A DNA stretch of 10,141 nucleotides from Candidatus Sericytochromatia bacterium (GTDB taxonomy: Bacteria; Cyanobacteriota; Sericytochromatia; UBA7694): positions 1-10,141 of the forward strand of contig CAJYHH010000533.1 in assembly GCA_913773825.1 (NCBI GenBank). The letters run 5' to 3'. Of this stretch, positions 1 through 6,374 are shown piece after piece. Below the pieces are notes generated by a model that ran no database searches, was not told the DNA's origin, and saw only the letters and a program-made list of their open reading frames with translations. Every line of letters begins with the position of its first letter. Positions within the stretch are counted from its first letter, which is position 1. The position numbers and the translations under genes are program-made.

Positions 1-1
1 C

Positions 2-229
2 CGCAACCAGCGCGCTGGTGCTGCAGGTGCTAAACTGCAGGCCGCCATGCAGCAGACTGTTATTGCCAATGGCAGCTATGGTCCGAAGGTTGCAAATGCA
101 ACTGGCGTTCAGGTTTACTTCCCCACCGCTACCATGGCATTTAATCAGCGCTACGCCGATCCCAACTTCGTGCGCTTCGCTGAAACCCAGGGCTGGGGCA
201 ACTTCCTCAAGGCATTCACCGCCAAATAG
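2..229 (+). CDS. Clostripain-type (C11) cysteine peptidase, C-terminal part only
   Basis: The frame is open from base 2, and the 75 visible residues match the C-terminus of the complete peptidase at 571-1971 at about 53 of 75 positions without gaps. Shared blocks include NATG, the YFPTATM strand typical of the end of C11 peptidases, and the ending RFAETQGWG-x-FLKAFTAK. The gene is cut by the left edge, so its signal peptide and catalytic His and Cys cannot be checked. The in-frame ATG at base 47 falls inside the conserved alignment and is not a true start. A strong hairpin terminator follows the stop codon, so this copy and the next are probably separate transcription units. The family assignment rests on the neighbour. 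A tandem paralogue is well supported; whether this copy is active is unknown. Confidence 0.85.
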   Translation, partial: RNQRAGAAGAKLQAAMQQTVIANGSYGPKVANATGVQVYFPTATMAFNQRYADPNFVRFAETQGWGNFLKAFTAK

Positions 230-260
230 GATTCTCCCGTTCCCTGAACTGATTTGATTG

Positions 261-300
261 ATCGAGCCGGAACTTAAGTTAAGTTCCGGCTCGATTTTTT
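261..300 (+). terminator. Rho-independent terminator after the first C11 peptidase gene
   Basis: A perfect 15-bp stem pairs 261-275 with 281-295 around a 5-base loop, and T bases run from 295 to 300. It begins 31 bases after the stop codon. It resembles the terminator of the second copy at 2003-2043. Confidence 0.93.
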
Positions 301-379
301 ATACTTGAATAGCCGCTCACCACATTAAATACTTTCTTAATAATTCAAGCCTTGTTAGGCAGCTCATCCCTCGACTCAC

Positions 380-412
380 TCTCAGCAAATTCTCAGCAAG
401 TTCTCAGTTTAC
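380..412 (+). repeat. Three tandem 11-bp direct repeats, possible activator site
   Basis: Units start at 380, 391 and 402 and all begin TCTCAG. The first two differ at one base (TCTCAGCAAAT and TCTCAGCAAGT); the third keeps only the first six bases. An 11-bp period places each unit on the same helix face, the arrangement used by OmpR/PhoB-family response regulators. The array ends 26 bases before a possible -35 element at 439. No regulator is encoded in the window, so the binding protein is not known. Confidence 0.5.
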
Positions 413-438
413 TAGAGGCTTAAAAGGCGCTTCACTGC

Positions 439-467
439 TTGCTTACAGCAAATTCTCCCGATACACT
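439..467 (+). promoter_or_regulatory. Candidate sigma70 promoter, distal, for the C11 peptidase
   Basis: TTGCTT at 439-444 and TACACT at 462-467 are separated by 17 bases. Both boxes are imperfect. A start near 474 would put the phased repeats at about -62 to -94, a usual position for an activator. The 12-bp repeat copy at 446-457 lies in the spacer. Confidence 0.3.
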
Positions 468-498
468 GAATTTACTTCAAAGATTCCCAGATTGGGAC

Positions 499-527
499 TT
501 GATTAATTGTTAAATCTAATTTAAAAT
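499..527 (+). promoter_or_regulatory. Candidate sigma70 promoter, proximal, for the C11 peptidase
   Basis: TTGATT at 499-504 and TAAAAT at 522-527 are separated by 17 bases. Transcription would begin near 534, giving a leader of about 37 bases that contains the AGGGTAGG ribosome site at 557-564. The boxes are nearer consensus than those at 439-467. Confidence 0.42.
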
Positions 528-570
528 CAAATCAAGAAGCTATCAACAAAAAGTTCAGGGTAGGTTAATA

Positions 571-1971
571 ATGAAAGATACGTTTAAGAAATCCGCCGTA
601 CTGACTGCTGCTGCCGCCATGATGGCCGGCATGACTGCTTGCGGCCCGAACGTTCCCGTTGGCGGTTTTGCTAACAATCGCGGCGCTAATGTCGGTAACC
701 TCAGCACTGGCACCAATACCAATGTGGTTCGCAACGGCAAAAAATGGCTGCTGATGATTCACATGGCTGCAGACAATAACCTCTACCAGTTCGGTCTTGA
801 AGACGTTAACGAAATGGAGCAGGGCCTGGGCCAAAATCCCGCCGCTGCTGAACAGGTTGATGTCCTGGTTCTGTTTGACGGTCTGCCCAAAGGCGACTCC
901 AAAATTCTCCGCATCAAACCTGATCCCGGCCCCCTCAACAAAAATATCGTATCTGAAGTGATCGATGACAAAGGCTTTGTCATCCCTGCTTCTAAAGAAA
1001 TCGACTCAGGCGATGTCACCACCGCCGCTAAGTTTGTTGATTTTGCAACCAAAAACTTCCCTGCTCAGCAGACCCTTCATGCCATCTGGAATCATGGCAG
1101 CGGCATCTATCGCAATGGCGTCAACCACCGCGCTGCTAATGGCTTTGGTCCCGTTGGCAACTTCTTCGACACCATTGCTGGTGGTGGCGAAAGCGGTCAG
1201 AAAGCTCGCGGCAACGTCTCCAAAGTCTTTGCATCTGACGACAGCGGTTCTGAAATGCATTTGAAAGATGTTCAGACCTTCATTGGTCCCGCTAACCGCA
1301 ACCTGAACCGTCCGGTTGATATCGTTGGTTTTGATGCCTGCTTAATGCAGCACATTGAAACTGCTTATCAGTACAAAGGCCTGGCTAACATCCTGGTTGC
1401 ATCTGAAGAACTCGAGCCCGGCGCAGGTTGGGATTACAACGGCTTTGTTGGCGCTCTGGCCAAAAACCCCAGCATGACGCCTCCTCAGCTGGCTACCGCT
1501 ATGGTTGACACCTTCACCAAGTTCTATCAGGCTACCGGTGATGACGCGACTCTGTCTGCTGTTGACATCAACAAAGTAGGCAACACCCTCGTGCCCGCAC
1601 TTAACGCTTATGCTCAAGTGCTCCAGGGCAGCTTGGCAACTGAAAAAGCAGCGATCAATGCCGCTCGCAGCCAGACCCAGACCTTCTACAACCGCGACGC
1701 AGCTGACCTCGGCGACTTCGTGAAGAAGTACACGGCTGCAACCCGCAACCAGCGCGCTGGCCAAGCTGGTCAGGCCCTGCAGGCCGCTATGCAGGCTTCG
1801 CTAATCGCTGAAGGCCACACAGGCTCAGGCGTTCGCAACGCCACCGGCATCCAGGCTTACTTCCCCACAGCAACCATGAGCTACAATCGTCGTTATGATG
1901 ATGCCAGCTTCCTGCGCTTTGCTGAAACTCAAGGCTGGGGCGGCTTCCTCAAGGCTTTCACCGCCAAATAG
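571..1971 (+). CDS. Clostripain-type (peptidase C11) lipoprotein cysteine peptidase
   Basis: This 466-residue protein is probably exported and lipid-anchored. Its N-terminus has Lys residues, an Ala/Met-rich hydrophobic stretch and MTAC, giving lipidation at Cys24, then a Gly/Asn/Thr-rich linker to about residue 56. The C11 core follows: KKWLLMIHMAADNNL (57-71), the catalytic His in WNHGSG (His175), the catalytic Cys in IVGFDACLMQ (Cys257), the family motif ASEELEPGAGWDY (277-289) and a late YFPTATM strand. C11 enzymes cut after basic residues (clostripain: Arg); specificity here cannot be read directly. The ATG has AGGGTAGG 6 bases upstream. Codon use is strongly biased to GGC/GGT, AAC, ACC, CTG/CTC and GCT, with fewer TTA/TTG codons than nearby genes, as in highly expressed genes. 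The gene is a tandem paralogue of the partial gene at the left edge and ends in its own terminator. Likely roles are extracellular protein breakdown or surface-protein processing. Confidence 0.9.
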   Translation: MKDTFKKSAVLTAAAAMMAGMTACGPNVPVGGFANNRGANVGNLSTGTNTNVVRNGKKWLLMIHMAADNNLYQFGLEDVNEMEQGLGQNPAAAEQVDVLVLFDGLPKGDSKILRIKPDPGPLNKNIVSEVIDDKGFVIPASKEIDSGDVTTAAKFVDFATKNFPAQQTLHAIWNHGSGIYRNGVNHRAANGFGPVGNFFDTIAGGGESGQKARGNVSKVFASDDSGSEMHLKDVQTFIGPANRNLNRPVDIVGFDACLMQHIETAYQYKGLANILVASEELEPGAGWDYNGFVGALAKNPSMTPPQLATAMVDTFTKFYQATGDDATLSAVDINKVGNTLVPALNAYAQVLQGSLATEKAAINAARSQTQTFYNRDAADLGDFVKKYTAATRNQRAGQAGQALQAAMQASLIAEGHTGSGVRNATGIQAYFPTATMSYNRRYDDASFLRFAETQGWGGFLKAFTAK

Positions 1972-2002
1972 GATTTTCTCTGCCTGAACTAAATTGATGA
2001 AT

Positions 2003-2043
2003 CAGCCCGGAACACAGACGTTAGTGTTTCGGGCTGGTTTTTT
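2003..2043 (+). terminator. Rho-independent terminator after the complete C11 peptidase
   Basis: A 13-bp stem pairs 2003-2015 with 2024-2036, with one G-T wobble and an 8-base loop, followed by T bases at 2038-2043. The sequence from the stop codon onward is visibly related to that after the first copy, so the terminator was part of the duplicated unit. Confidence 0.9.
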
Positions 2044-2082
2044 CTGTCTATCTGTTTTAGCTGAATTTTAAACATCTAAACA

Positions 2083-2109
2083 AACAGGCCCCTGAATCAG
2101 GGGCCTGTT
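2083..2109 (-). terminator. Hairpin terminator for the minus-strand SseB-family gene
   Basis: A perfect 12-bp GC-rich stem pairs 2083-2094 with 2098-2109 around a 3-base loop. On the minus strand it starts 43 bases after the stop codon and is followed by a T-rich but interrupted run (TGTTTAG). On the plus strand nothing T-rich follows. It therefore best serves the minus-strand gene, back to back with the peptidase terminator. Confidence 0.72.
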
Positions 2110-2152
2110 ACATGATGATTTAAATATTGATGATTAGAGAAAGACAAAAAAC

Positions 2153-2935
2153 TTAAATCAGAGCGGGAAACTCTTCATTAAACATAATTTCCAGACGCTC
2201 GGGCATTTCGACTTTCTGTTTCATCTGGCTGACAAAAGCCTGAGCATGCTCAGCATATTTTTCTTCGCCAAACTCAGCTTTAAAGTTAATCGCCAGATAG
2301 GGCTCCATATTACGCTGCTCATCAAAGAGCGCAACCACCTCATACCCTTTAATCTCAGGATTCTGCTCCATATATTGCTGCACGGTGTCTTGAAAGTGCT
2401 CAACACCCGTTACATCAGCCGGACGCACCATAATGGAGTCACCCTCTTCAAATGGCACTTGCATCGCATAGGCCTCAAAGGGAACCGGCACCCCATTAAA
2501 GAGACTCTCAAGCTCAAGTCTGTTTAGTGAAATTGATTTCTCTTGATAGGCGTTGATAAATACACCCACAACCTGCTCATTGCCCGTCAGCAGCTTCCAG
2601 GCATAATAAAGGGCATTGCGGGCCGGTAAAGGGCAGATTTCCTGCTTGCCGTCTTCAGTCATCCACTTTTGCTCTTGCTGAGCCAGACGGCCATACTCTG
2701 GACGTGTAAACAAAGCGACATACACGCTGCCATCAGGATGCTGAAGCATATGAGAAGAGACAGCTGCTTCAGGCGGCGGCGGAGTAATGTCATTGGGCAG
2801 TCCAAGTGAGCGCGCCAGAGACAAGAAAAAACCACCTTCAGCAAGAGCATTGACTAAGGGCTCAACATCGCGTTTAAGACCGCGGTGTGCCTGGTTAACC
2901 AAATCAGTGAGATCTGTAAACGGAAATTGTGACAT
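2153..2935 (-). CDS. SseB-family protein
   Basis: This 260-residue protein resembles the SseB family, which has an N-terminal and a C-terminal SseB domain. The N-terminal domain (about 20-148) includes VYVALFTRPEYGRL (71-84, the family's 'value into a named bound' strand) and GVFINAYQEKSISLNRLELESLF (124-146). The C-terminal domain (about 152-255) includes GDSIMVRPADV and YEVVALFDEQRNMEPYLAINF. SseB is named for enhanced serine sensitivity in E. coli, and its molecular role is unsettled. The start is placed at the ATG whose codon occupies 2933-2935 because AAAGGG lies 7 bases upstream and a TACAAT -10 box lies just beyond. A TTG codon at 3028 would extend the frame, but it lies upstream of that promoter and gives a sequence unlike the family. 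No signal peptide is seen, so the protein is probably cytoplasmic. It lies 110 bases downstream of the DHH gene and probably has its own promoter. Confidence 0.7.
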   Translation of the reverse strand: MSQFPFTDLTDLVNQAHRGLKRDVEPLVNALAEGGFFLSLARSLGLPNDITPPPPEAAVSSHMLQHPDGSVYVALFTRPEYGRLAQQEQKWMTEDGKQEICPLPARNALYYAWKLLTGNEQVVGVFINAYQEKSISLNRLELESLFNGVPVPFEAYAMQVPFEEGDSIMVRPADVTGVEHFQDTVQQYMEQNPEIKGYEVVALFDEQRNMEPYLAINFKAEFGEEKYAEHAQAFVSQMKQKVEMPERLEIMFNEEFPALI

Positions 2936-2964
2936 AGAGGGACCCTTTCTGTTCATTAGACTGT

Positions 2965-2970
2965 ATTGTA
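2965..2970 (-). promoter_or_regulatory. Candidate -10 box for the SseB-family gene
   Basis: TACAAT on the minus strand is a five-of-six match to the -10 consensus. Transcription would start near 2958, leaving a leader of about 23 bases before the ATG at 2935. No good -35 box lies 16-18 bases upstream, so an activator or a weak promoter is possible. Confidence 0.38.
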
Positions 2971-3045
2971 GCGAAAGGAACCCTAATCCACCACCTGAAG
3001 CCGAGACAAGCCAAGCGAATAGACTCAATCCAGCTGAAAGTTGCT

Positions 3046-4077
3046 TTATGCTACGGCTAAAGCAGACTCCATCGCCTCTTGCGTACTGGTAACAACTTGG
3101 CGCACCGCCTGCTTCAAAGGCAGGCTTAAACGGGCGCCACAGGCATAATGATGGCCACCGCCACCAAACTGGCGCGCAATCCGATTAACGTCCACATGAC
3201 ACTTAGAGCGCCAGCTGACTTTAACATGGCCACTTGAAGTTTCTTTAAACATCAGGATCACTTCAGTTGACGCAATCGTCAGCAAATCTGAAATGAGATA
3301 ATCAATTTCATTTTCATCAACTTCATATTTTTCCTGAAGTGATTTGGGCACAACAGCCCAGATTAAAGTATCGTCCAGAGCTGAGTTGAGATTGGCAAAA
3401 ACCTCACCCATCAACTTCATCAAATTCAGAGGTTTCTGCTGATTCAGCATTTGGTTTACATAAGTGGGATCTGCACCTGCTTCAACTAAATCAGCAGCCT
3501 GACGCAGAGTAGCCGGGGTTGTGGCTGGTGTCGTCAGATTACGGGTATCAAAAACCAGGGCTGAATACAGACAAGTGGCAATGATTTTATCAAAGGGCGC
3601 ATTCATGTGTTTTAAAATTCGAAACACAATTTCAGAGGTTGCAGGGGCCTGCTGGTCAATATAGGCGTAACGAGTAAAGCTCACTGGCCCCATATGATGA
3701 TCAATATCTAACCAGGGATGAATCAGCTTTACGCCTGGGTGCAGTTGTTTGGGTGTCCCCAGATCGACAAAGATCATTTTCCAGCCCATTTCTAAAGGCT
3801 GCACCAGCTGGACATCAGCATGCTGCAGCAGATAGTCCATATAAGGCGGTGTTTCTTCGGGCAGATAGACTTTGACAGTCTTTCCGAGTTTACGTAAACC
3901 TAGATACAAGCCAACAGCAGAGCCCAAAGAATCTGGGTCAGGATTAATATGGGGACAAATCAGATAATTATCGTGTTCGAGCAGAAGCTTGGCGACTTCT
4001 TCCGGCGAATTAAGCAAACTGTGCTGACAGGGTTCACTGAACATGATGCTACATCCCGGCATCTTTTTTTTAATCAT
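3046..4077 (-). CDS. DHH/DHHA1 family phosphoesterase, NrnA-like
   Basis: This 343-residue protein has the full DHH metal-site set: PHINPDPDSLGS (42-53; His43, Asp47, Asp49), Asp105 in FVDLGT, DHH at 126-128, and Asp177 in LVFDTRN. The DHHA1 substrate-binding domain carries GGGGHHYACG at 305-314. Length and order fit the NrnA group, which removes nucleotides from very short RNAs and can dephosphorylate 3'-phosphoadenosine 5'-phosphate; c-di-nucleotide hydrolysis is another known activity of relatives. Motif IV reads DTRN where many NrnA proteins have DTG, so substrate choice is uncertain. It is presumably cytoplasmic. The start is unclear: ATGs lie at residues 1, 6 and 12, none with a strong Shine-Dalgarno, and a run of eight A bases falls between the first two. 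The ATG at residue 12 (4044) is a real alternative, with GGGA upstream. The gene is divergent from the membrane-protein gene at 4225. Confidence 0.87.
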   Translation of the reverse strand: MIKKKMPGCSIMFSEPCQHSLLNSPEEVAKLLLEHDNYLICPHINPDPDSLGSAVGLYLGLRKLGKTVKVYLPEETPPYMDYLLQHADVQLVQPLEMGWKMIFVDLGTPKQLHPGVKLIHPWLDIDHHMGPVSFTRYAYIDQQAPATSEIVFRILKHMNAPFDKIIATCLYSALVFDTRNLTTPATTPATLRQAADLVEAGADPTYVNQMLNQQKPLNLMKLMGEVFANLNSALDDTLIWAVVPKSLQEKYEVDENEIDYLISDLLTIASTEVILMFKETSSGHVKVSWRSKCHVDVNRIARQFGGGGHHYACGARLSLPLKQAVRQVVTSTQEAMESALAVA

Positions 4078-4119
4078 AGCATAGGGGATTATTCAAACAA
4101 GGTTTACGCCTTATCAGGG

Positions 4120-4148
4120 AATTTAGCTTATTGATTAAAACTTGTAAA
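4120..4148 (-). promoter_or_regulatory. Candidate promoter for the DHH phosphoesterase gene
   Basis: On the minus strand TTTACA (4143-4148) and TAAATT (4120-4125) are separated by 17 bases, so transcription would start near 4113, about 36 bases before the ATG. A second option is TATGAT at 4073-4078, which would start the RNA inside the annotated gene and favour the ATG at 4044. Confidence 0.35.
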
Positions 4149-4158
4149 GGAATATTCT
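4131..4158 (+). promoter_or_regulatory. Candidate promoter for the membrane-protein gene, overlapping the divergent one
   Basis: TTGATT at 4131-4136 and TATTCT at 4153-4158 are separated by 16 bases, with a start near 4165. It overlaps the opposing minus-strand promoter candidate. A separate TATACT at 4212-4217 lies so close to the ATG at 4225 that it would make a leaderless transcript, but it lacks a -35 box. Confidence 0.35.
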
Positions 4159-4224
4159 GGTTCAGAATTTGTCTATAAAGCCAAGTCAAAACGCCAGGAC
4201 TCTAGATCCCGTATACTGATCAGC

Positions 4225-4860
4225 ATGAAAAAAGCCTTGATTTGCCTGCTTACTGTTTTATCCTGCTGGCAGCCTTTAGCATCAGCCAATATTCTTTACG
4301 ATGAAAGTCTCTTTCAACGTGAATTGTCAGCAGCAACAGAACTCTCATTTGAGCCTTATTACCAACTCACTCAGCCTGACCGCACCGATTTATGGATGAA
4401 TGCCACTTACGCCCTTGGGGCCAGTGCTTTGTCTAATACCTTACTGATGATTATCATTGCAGGTTTAAGTCTGGGCCAGGAAGCTCTCGCTCCTGATGCT
4501 AACAGCTATCTGGATATGTCAGGGCCCTCTACACTCGGTTTATTAGTTGTGCCGATGATTGCAACGCCTTTTTTAATGCATACCTGGAGCCCAAAAGCTG
4601 AATGGGAACATTTTAACGGTAGTGTAATAGGCTCTGTAGCCCTTTCAGGCGCTCAGCTTGTACTGATGGTCCCTTTGTTTATCGGCTTTAATCAAGGCAA
4701 TATCAACGATACTTATTGGGCTTTACTGCCAATGGCTTTTATTACATCAGTTTTATTACAAGCGCTGGGTGCATCCTGGGGACATGAGTTCTCTCAGAAC
4801 TTAAGCCTTAGCAGCCAAAAAGGCCAGGGCCTGCAGCTGACTTATCAACTGCAGTTCTAG
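4225..4860 (+). CDS. Exported or membrane protein of unknown function
   Basis: The family is not recognised. This 211-residue protein begins with a typical signal peptide: MKK, a hydrophobic core, and a possible cleavage site ASA at 19-21 (VLSC at 11-14 is a weaker lipobox alternative). A soluble stretch of about 35 residues follows, then about four hydrophobic segments near 57-82, 103-120, 133-154 and 164-182. It ends in a polar segment and an aromatic-terminated GLQLTYQLQF, which resembles a last outer-membrane beta strand although the rest looks helical. No Shine-Dalgarno precedes the ATG (the upstream bases are ATACTGATCAGC), so translation may be weak or leaderless. It stands alone on the plus strand between minus-strand genes, with its start divergent from the DHH gene and its end convergent with the DUF4127 gene only 18 bases away. 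The open frame and signal peptide make a real gene likely. Confidence 0.75.
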   Translation: MKKALICLLTVLSCWQPLASANILYDESLFQRELSAATELSFEPYYQLTQPDRTDLWMNATYALGASALSNTLLMIIIAGLSLGQEALAPDANSYLDMSGPSTLGLLVVPMIATPFLMHTWSPKAEWEHFNGSVIGSVALSGAQLVLMVPLFIGFNQGNINDTYWALLPMAFITSVLLQALGASWGHEFSQNLSLSSQKGQGLQLTYQLQF

Positions 4861-4868
4861 CAGTTTTT
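4847..4868 (+). terminator. Weak hairpin terminator overlapping the stop codon
   Basis: AACTGC (4847-4852) pairs with GCAGTT (4860-4865) over a 7-base loop, and T bases run from 4864 to 4868. The stem is only 6 bp and overlaps the last codons. It could end the plus-strand transcript weakly; nothing comparable serves the opposing minus-strand operon. Confidence 0.35.
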
Positions 4869-4878
4869 AGTTAAATCA

Positions 4879-6366
4879 TTAATCTAAGGCTTTATTACAA
4901 GCCCGCAAATCCACTTCAAAAAAGCGCTTCCAGGGAAAGCTCAGTCGCTCAATCTGTAAACAGCTTGGAGCCTGAGGCATCCAGGTCTGCCAGTCTCTGA
5001 ATTTATCATTAAAAAAGGCAATGGCTTGAATACAAGAATTGAGCGTAACGGGCTCACTGTAATGCCCACATAAGAGTTGGCGCTGAATCCCCTGATACCA
5101 GCCGTCATCAGCAAAACGCTCAATCAAAAACAAGCGTTTTTCGGCTTCATTACCAGGCCGCAGCAACAAGAGTTTAAACCAGGCCAGGAGCATCCCAATC
5201 GTATTGCCGGCTGTATTCCAGGCTGCATAGGCGCTGAGATTAAACAAGAGCTGCTCAGCTTCTAAACGCTTTAGAAGCAATTCATCACCACCATTGGCAT
5301 AACAGACATCAGCCAGTGCGATTGGCCCAGCTGCTTTAAGCTGATTTAAAAGTGGCTCAAGTTGCTCTGGCTGATGATAAACCCGTGAATCACGATCCAG
5401 ATACTGATCAATTTGCTCAGCAGGGGGATTATGCATCCATAAGACGGCTTCAGGTTCAGCGTCTCCTTTAGATGATTCAGAAACCAACTCAACACCCGCA
5501 GCCCGTGCTTGATGAGCCAGCGTGAGCTTGAGCGGTAAACCCTCGTAGCGAGTAATTTGCTGGCTCGCTTCAGGATAAGTCCAGCGCAGACTAATGCGGG
5601 GTGTTTCAGGCACCAGTACCCGCGCTAAAAGTGTGCAGGCCAATTCATCCGCTCCCGGATAGAGCAAGACCCTTTCACTTAAACCGCGTGAATCAATCTG
5701 CGCTTGTAATTGAGCTCTTTCCATTACGGTCCAGCCATAGCGACCACCGTCATCGCAACCGATTAGCAGCGTTTGCAACAGCCCTTGTTCTACCGTATCA
5801 AGCAGGTTTTCAAGCAACGTAAAATTACGTAAACGCAGAGCCCGGTAATCTTCTAAAACATCAGCTGGTATCTGAGCCGAGAGCGCTTTATATTCGGACT
5901 CAAGTTCATGGTCTGTATGCATCTGCAGATAATGCTCAAGCCAAGCATAGCGATAGATTTCTTTACCGTATTGAGCCCAATAAGGACGTTCTTCAGTATC
6001 ATCATGGCTATTTGACAGACGTAGCAAGGTGGCAAAGGCGTGTATTTTCAGTTCGGGTTGCTGAGCGCGATAGTTCTGCAACAACTGAATTTTTTCTTGT
6101 AAAGTCCTGAGTGGCTCACGGTTTTTACGTGAAGCAACAAGATTGCCATAAATCCAGGTATCCAGACTCAGCAACAAGCCTTGAGCCCCTTTAAGCCGGG
6201 ACTCTAGCCAGGCTTGAAGACGGTCTCGACGGGCTGCTGTGCGAGCATCGCCTAAAAGTGAAATATCCGGAACATATAAGCGCTCACCCGCTAAAGCGGC
6301 TAGCTGAACGGGAAATCGAGCATTACAGGGCCTGCCATCAAGCGGCAGAAACAGCCAATGAGACAT
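4879..6366 (-). CDS. DUF4127 family protein
   Basis: This 495-residue protein carries the blocks that define DUF4127, in order: PLDGRPCN (8-15), LSLDTWIYGNLVASR (66-80), RPYWAQYGKEI (127-137), GCDDGGRYG (203-211), PGADEL (237-242), ADVCYANGGDEL (352-363), AYAAWNTAGNTIG (379-391) and FPWKRFFEVD (477-486). Length equals the usual family size of about 500, so it is intact. The invariant Asp, Asn and Gly pairs look like an active site, but no activity is established to my knowledge. There is no signal peptide or membrane segment, so it is probably cytoplasmic. The ATG lies 8 bases after the preceding stop codon and has TTGGG but no strong ribosome site, which suggests translational coupling. It is the last gene of the minus-strand operon, and no clear terminator follows it, so read-through into the antisense of the 4225 gene is possible. 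Confidence 0.88.
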   Translation of the reverse strand: MSHWLFLPLDGRPCNARFPVQLAALAGERLYVPDISLLGDARTAARRDRLQAWLESRLKGAQGLLLSLDTWIYGNLVASRKNREPLRTLQEKIQLLQNYRAQQPELKIHAFATLLRLSNSHDDTEERPYWAQYGKEIYRYAWLEHYLQMHTDHELESEYKALSAQIPADVLEDYRALRLRNFTLLENLLDTVEQGLLQTLLIGCDDGGRYGWTVMERAQLQAQIDSRGLSERVLLYPGADELACTLLARVLVPETPRISLRWTYPEASQQITRYEGLPLKLTLAHQARAAGVELVSESSKGDAEPEAVLWMHNPPAEQIDQYLDRDSRVYHQPEQLEPLLNQLKAAGPIALADVCYANGGDELLLKRLEAEQLLFNLSAYAAWNTAGNTIGMLLAWFKLLLLRPGNEAEKRLFLIERFADDGWYQGIQRQLLCGHYSEPVTLNSCIQAIAFFNDKFRDWQTWMPQAPSCLQIERLSFPWKRFFEVDLRACNKALD

Positions 6367-6374
6367 CCCAATAA

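Larger units (their letters stand above)
301..570 (+). other. Non-coding upstream region of the complete C11 peptidase gene
   Basis: No convincing reading frame is seen between the first copy's terminator and the ATG at 571. The stretch holds three 11-bp phased direct repeats (380-412), a 12-bp exact repeat CAGCAAATTCTC at 383-394 and 446-457, two promoter candidates, and a 7-bp inverted repeat (CTTGAAT at 304-310, ATTCAAG at 343-349). It is long for this compact window, which suggests regulated expression; that is inference. Confidence 0.6.

Noticed and set aside
380..457. CRISPR-like short repeats
   Set aside because: The 11-bp units are directly adjacent without spacers, are too short and degenerate, and no cas genes are present.
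783..1764. Reading frames of 84-140 codons antisense to the peptidase gene
   Set aside because: They mirror the codon bias of a strongly supported gene on the other strand, have no homology I recognise, and lack ribosome sites.
2246..2527. 93-codon plus-strand frame within the SseB-family gene
   Set aside because: It is antisense to a supported gene, and its composition gives no domain or signal peptide.
2936..3028. N-terminal extension of the SseB-family protein from a TTG codon
   Set aside because: It has no ribosome site, lies upstream of the TACAAT box at 2965-2970, and its sequence does not look like the family. The ATG at 2935 has AAAGGG upstream.
4064..4071. Run of eight T bases as a terminator or frameshift site
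   Set aside because: No stem precedes it, and it lies in the first codons of the DHH gene, where it encodes Lys residues. It only makes the true start uncertain.
4831..4856. Pair of CTGCAG palindromes as a larger hairpin
   Set aside because: They lie within the coding end of the 4225 gene, the stem would be only 6 bp with a 12-base loop, and the sites are self-complementary by themselves.
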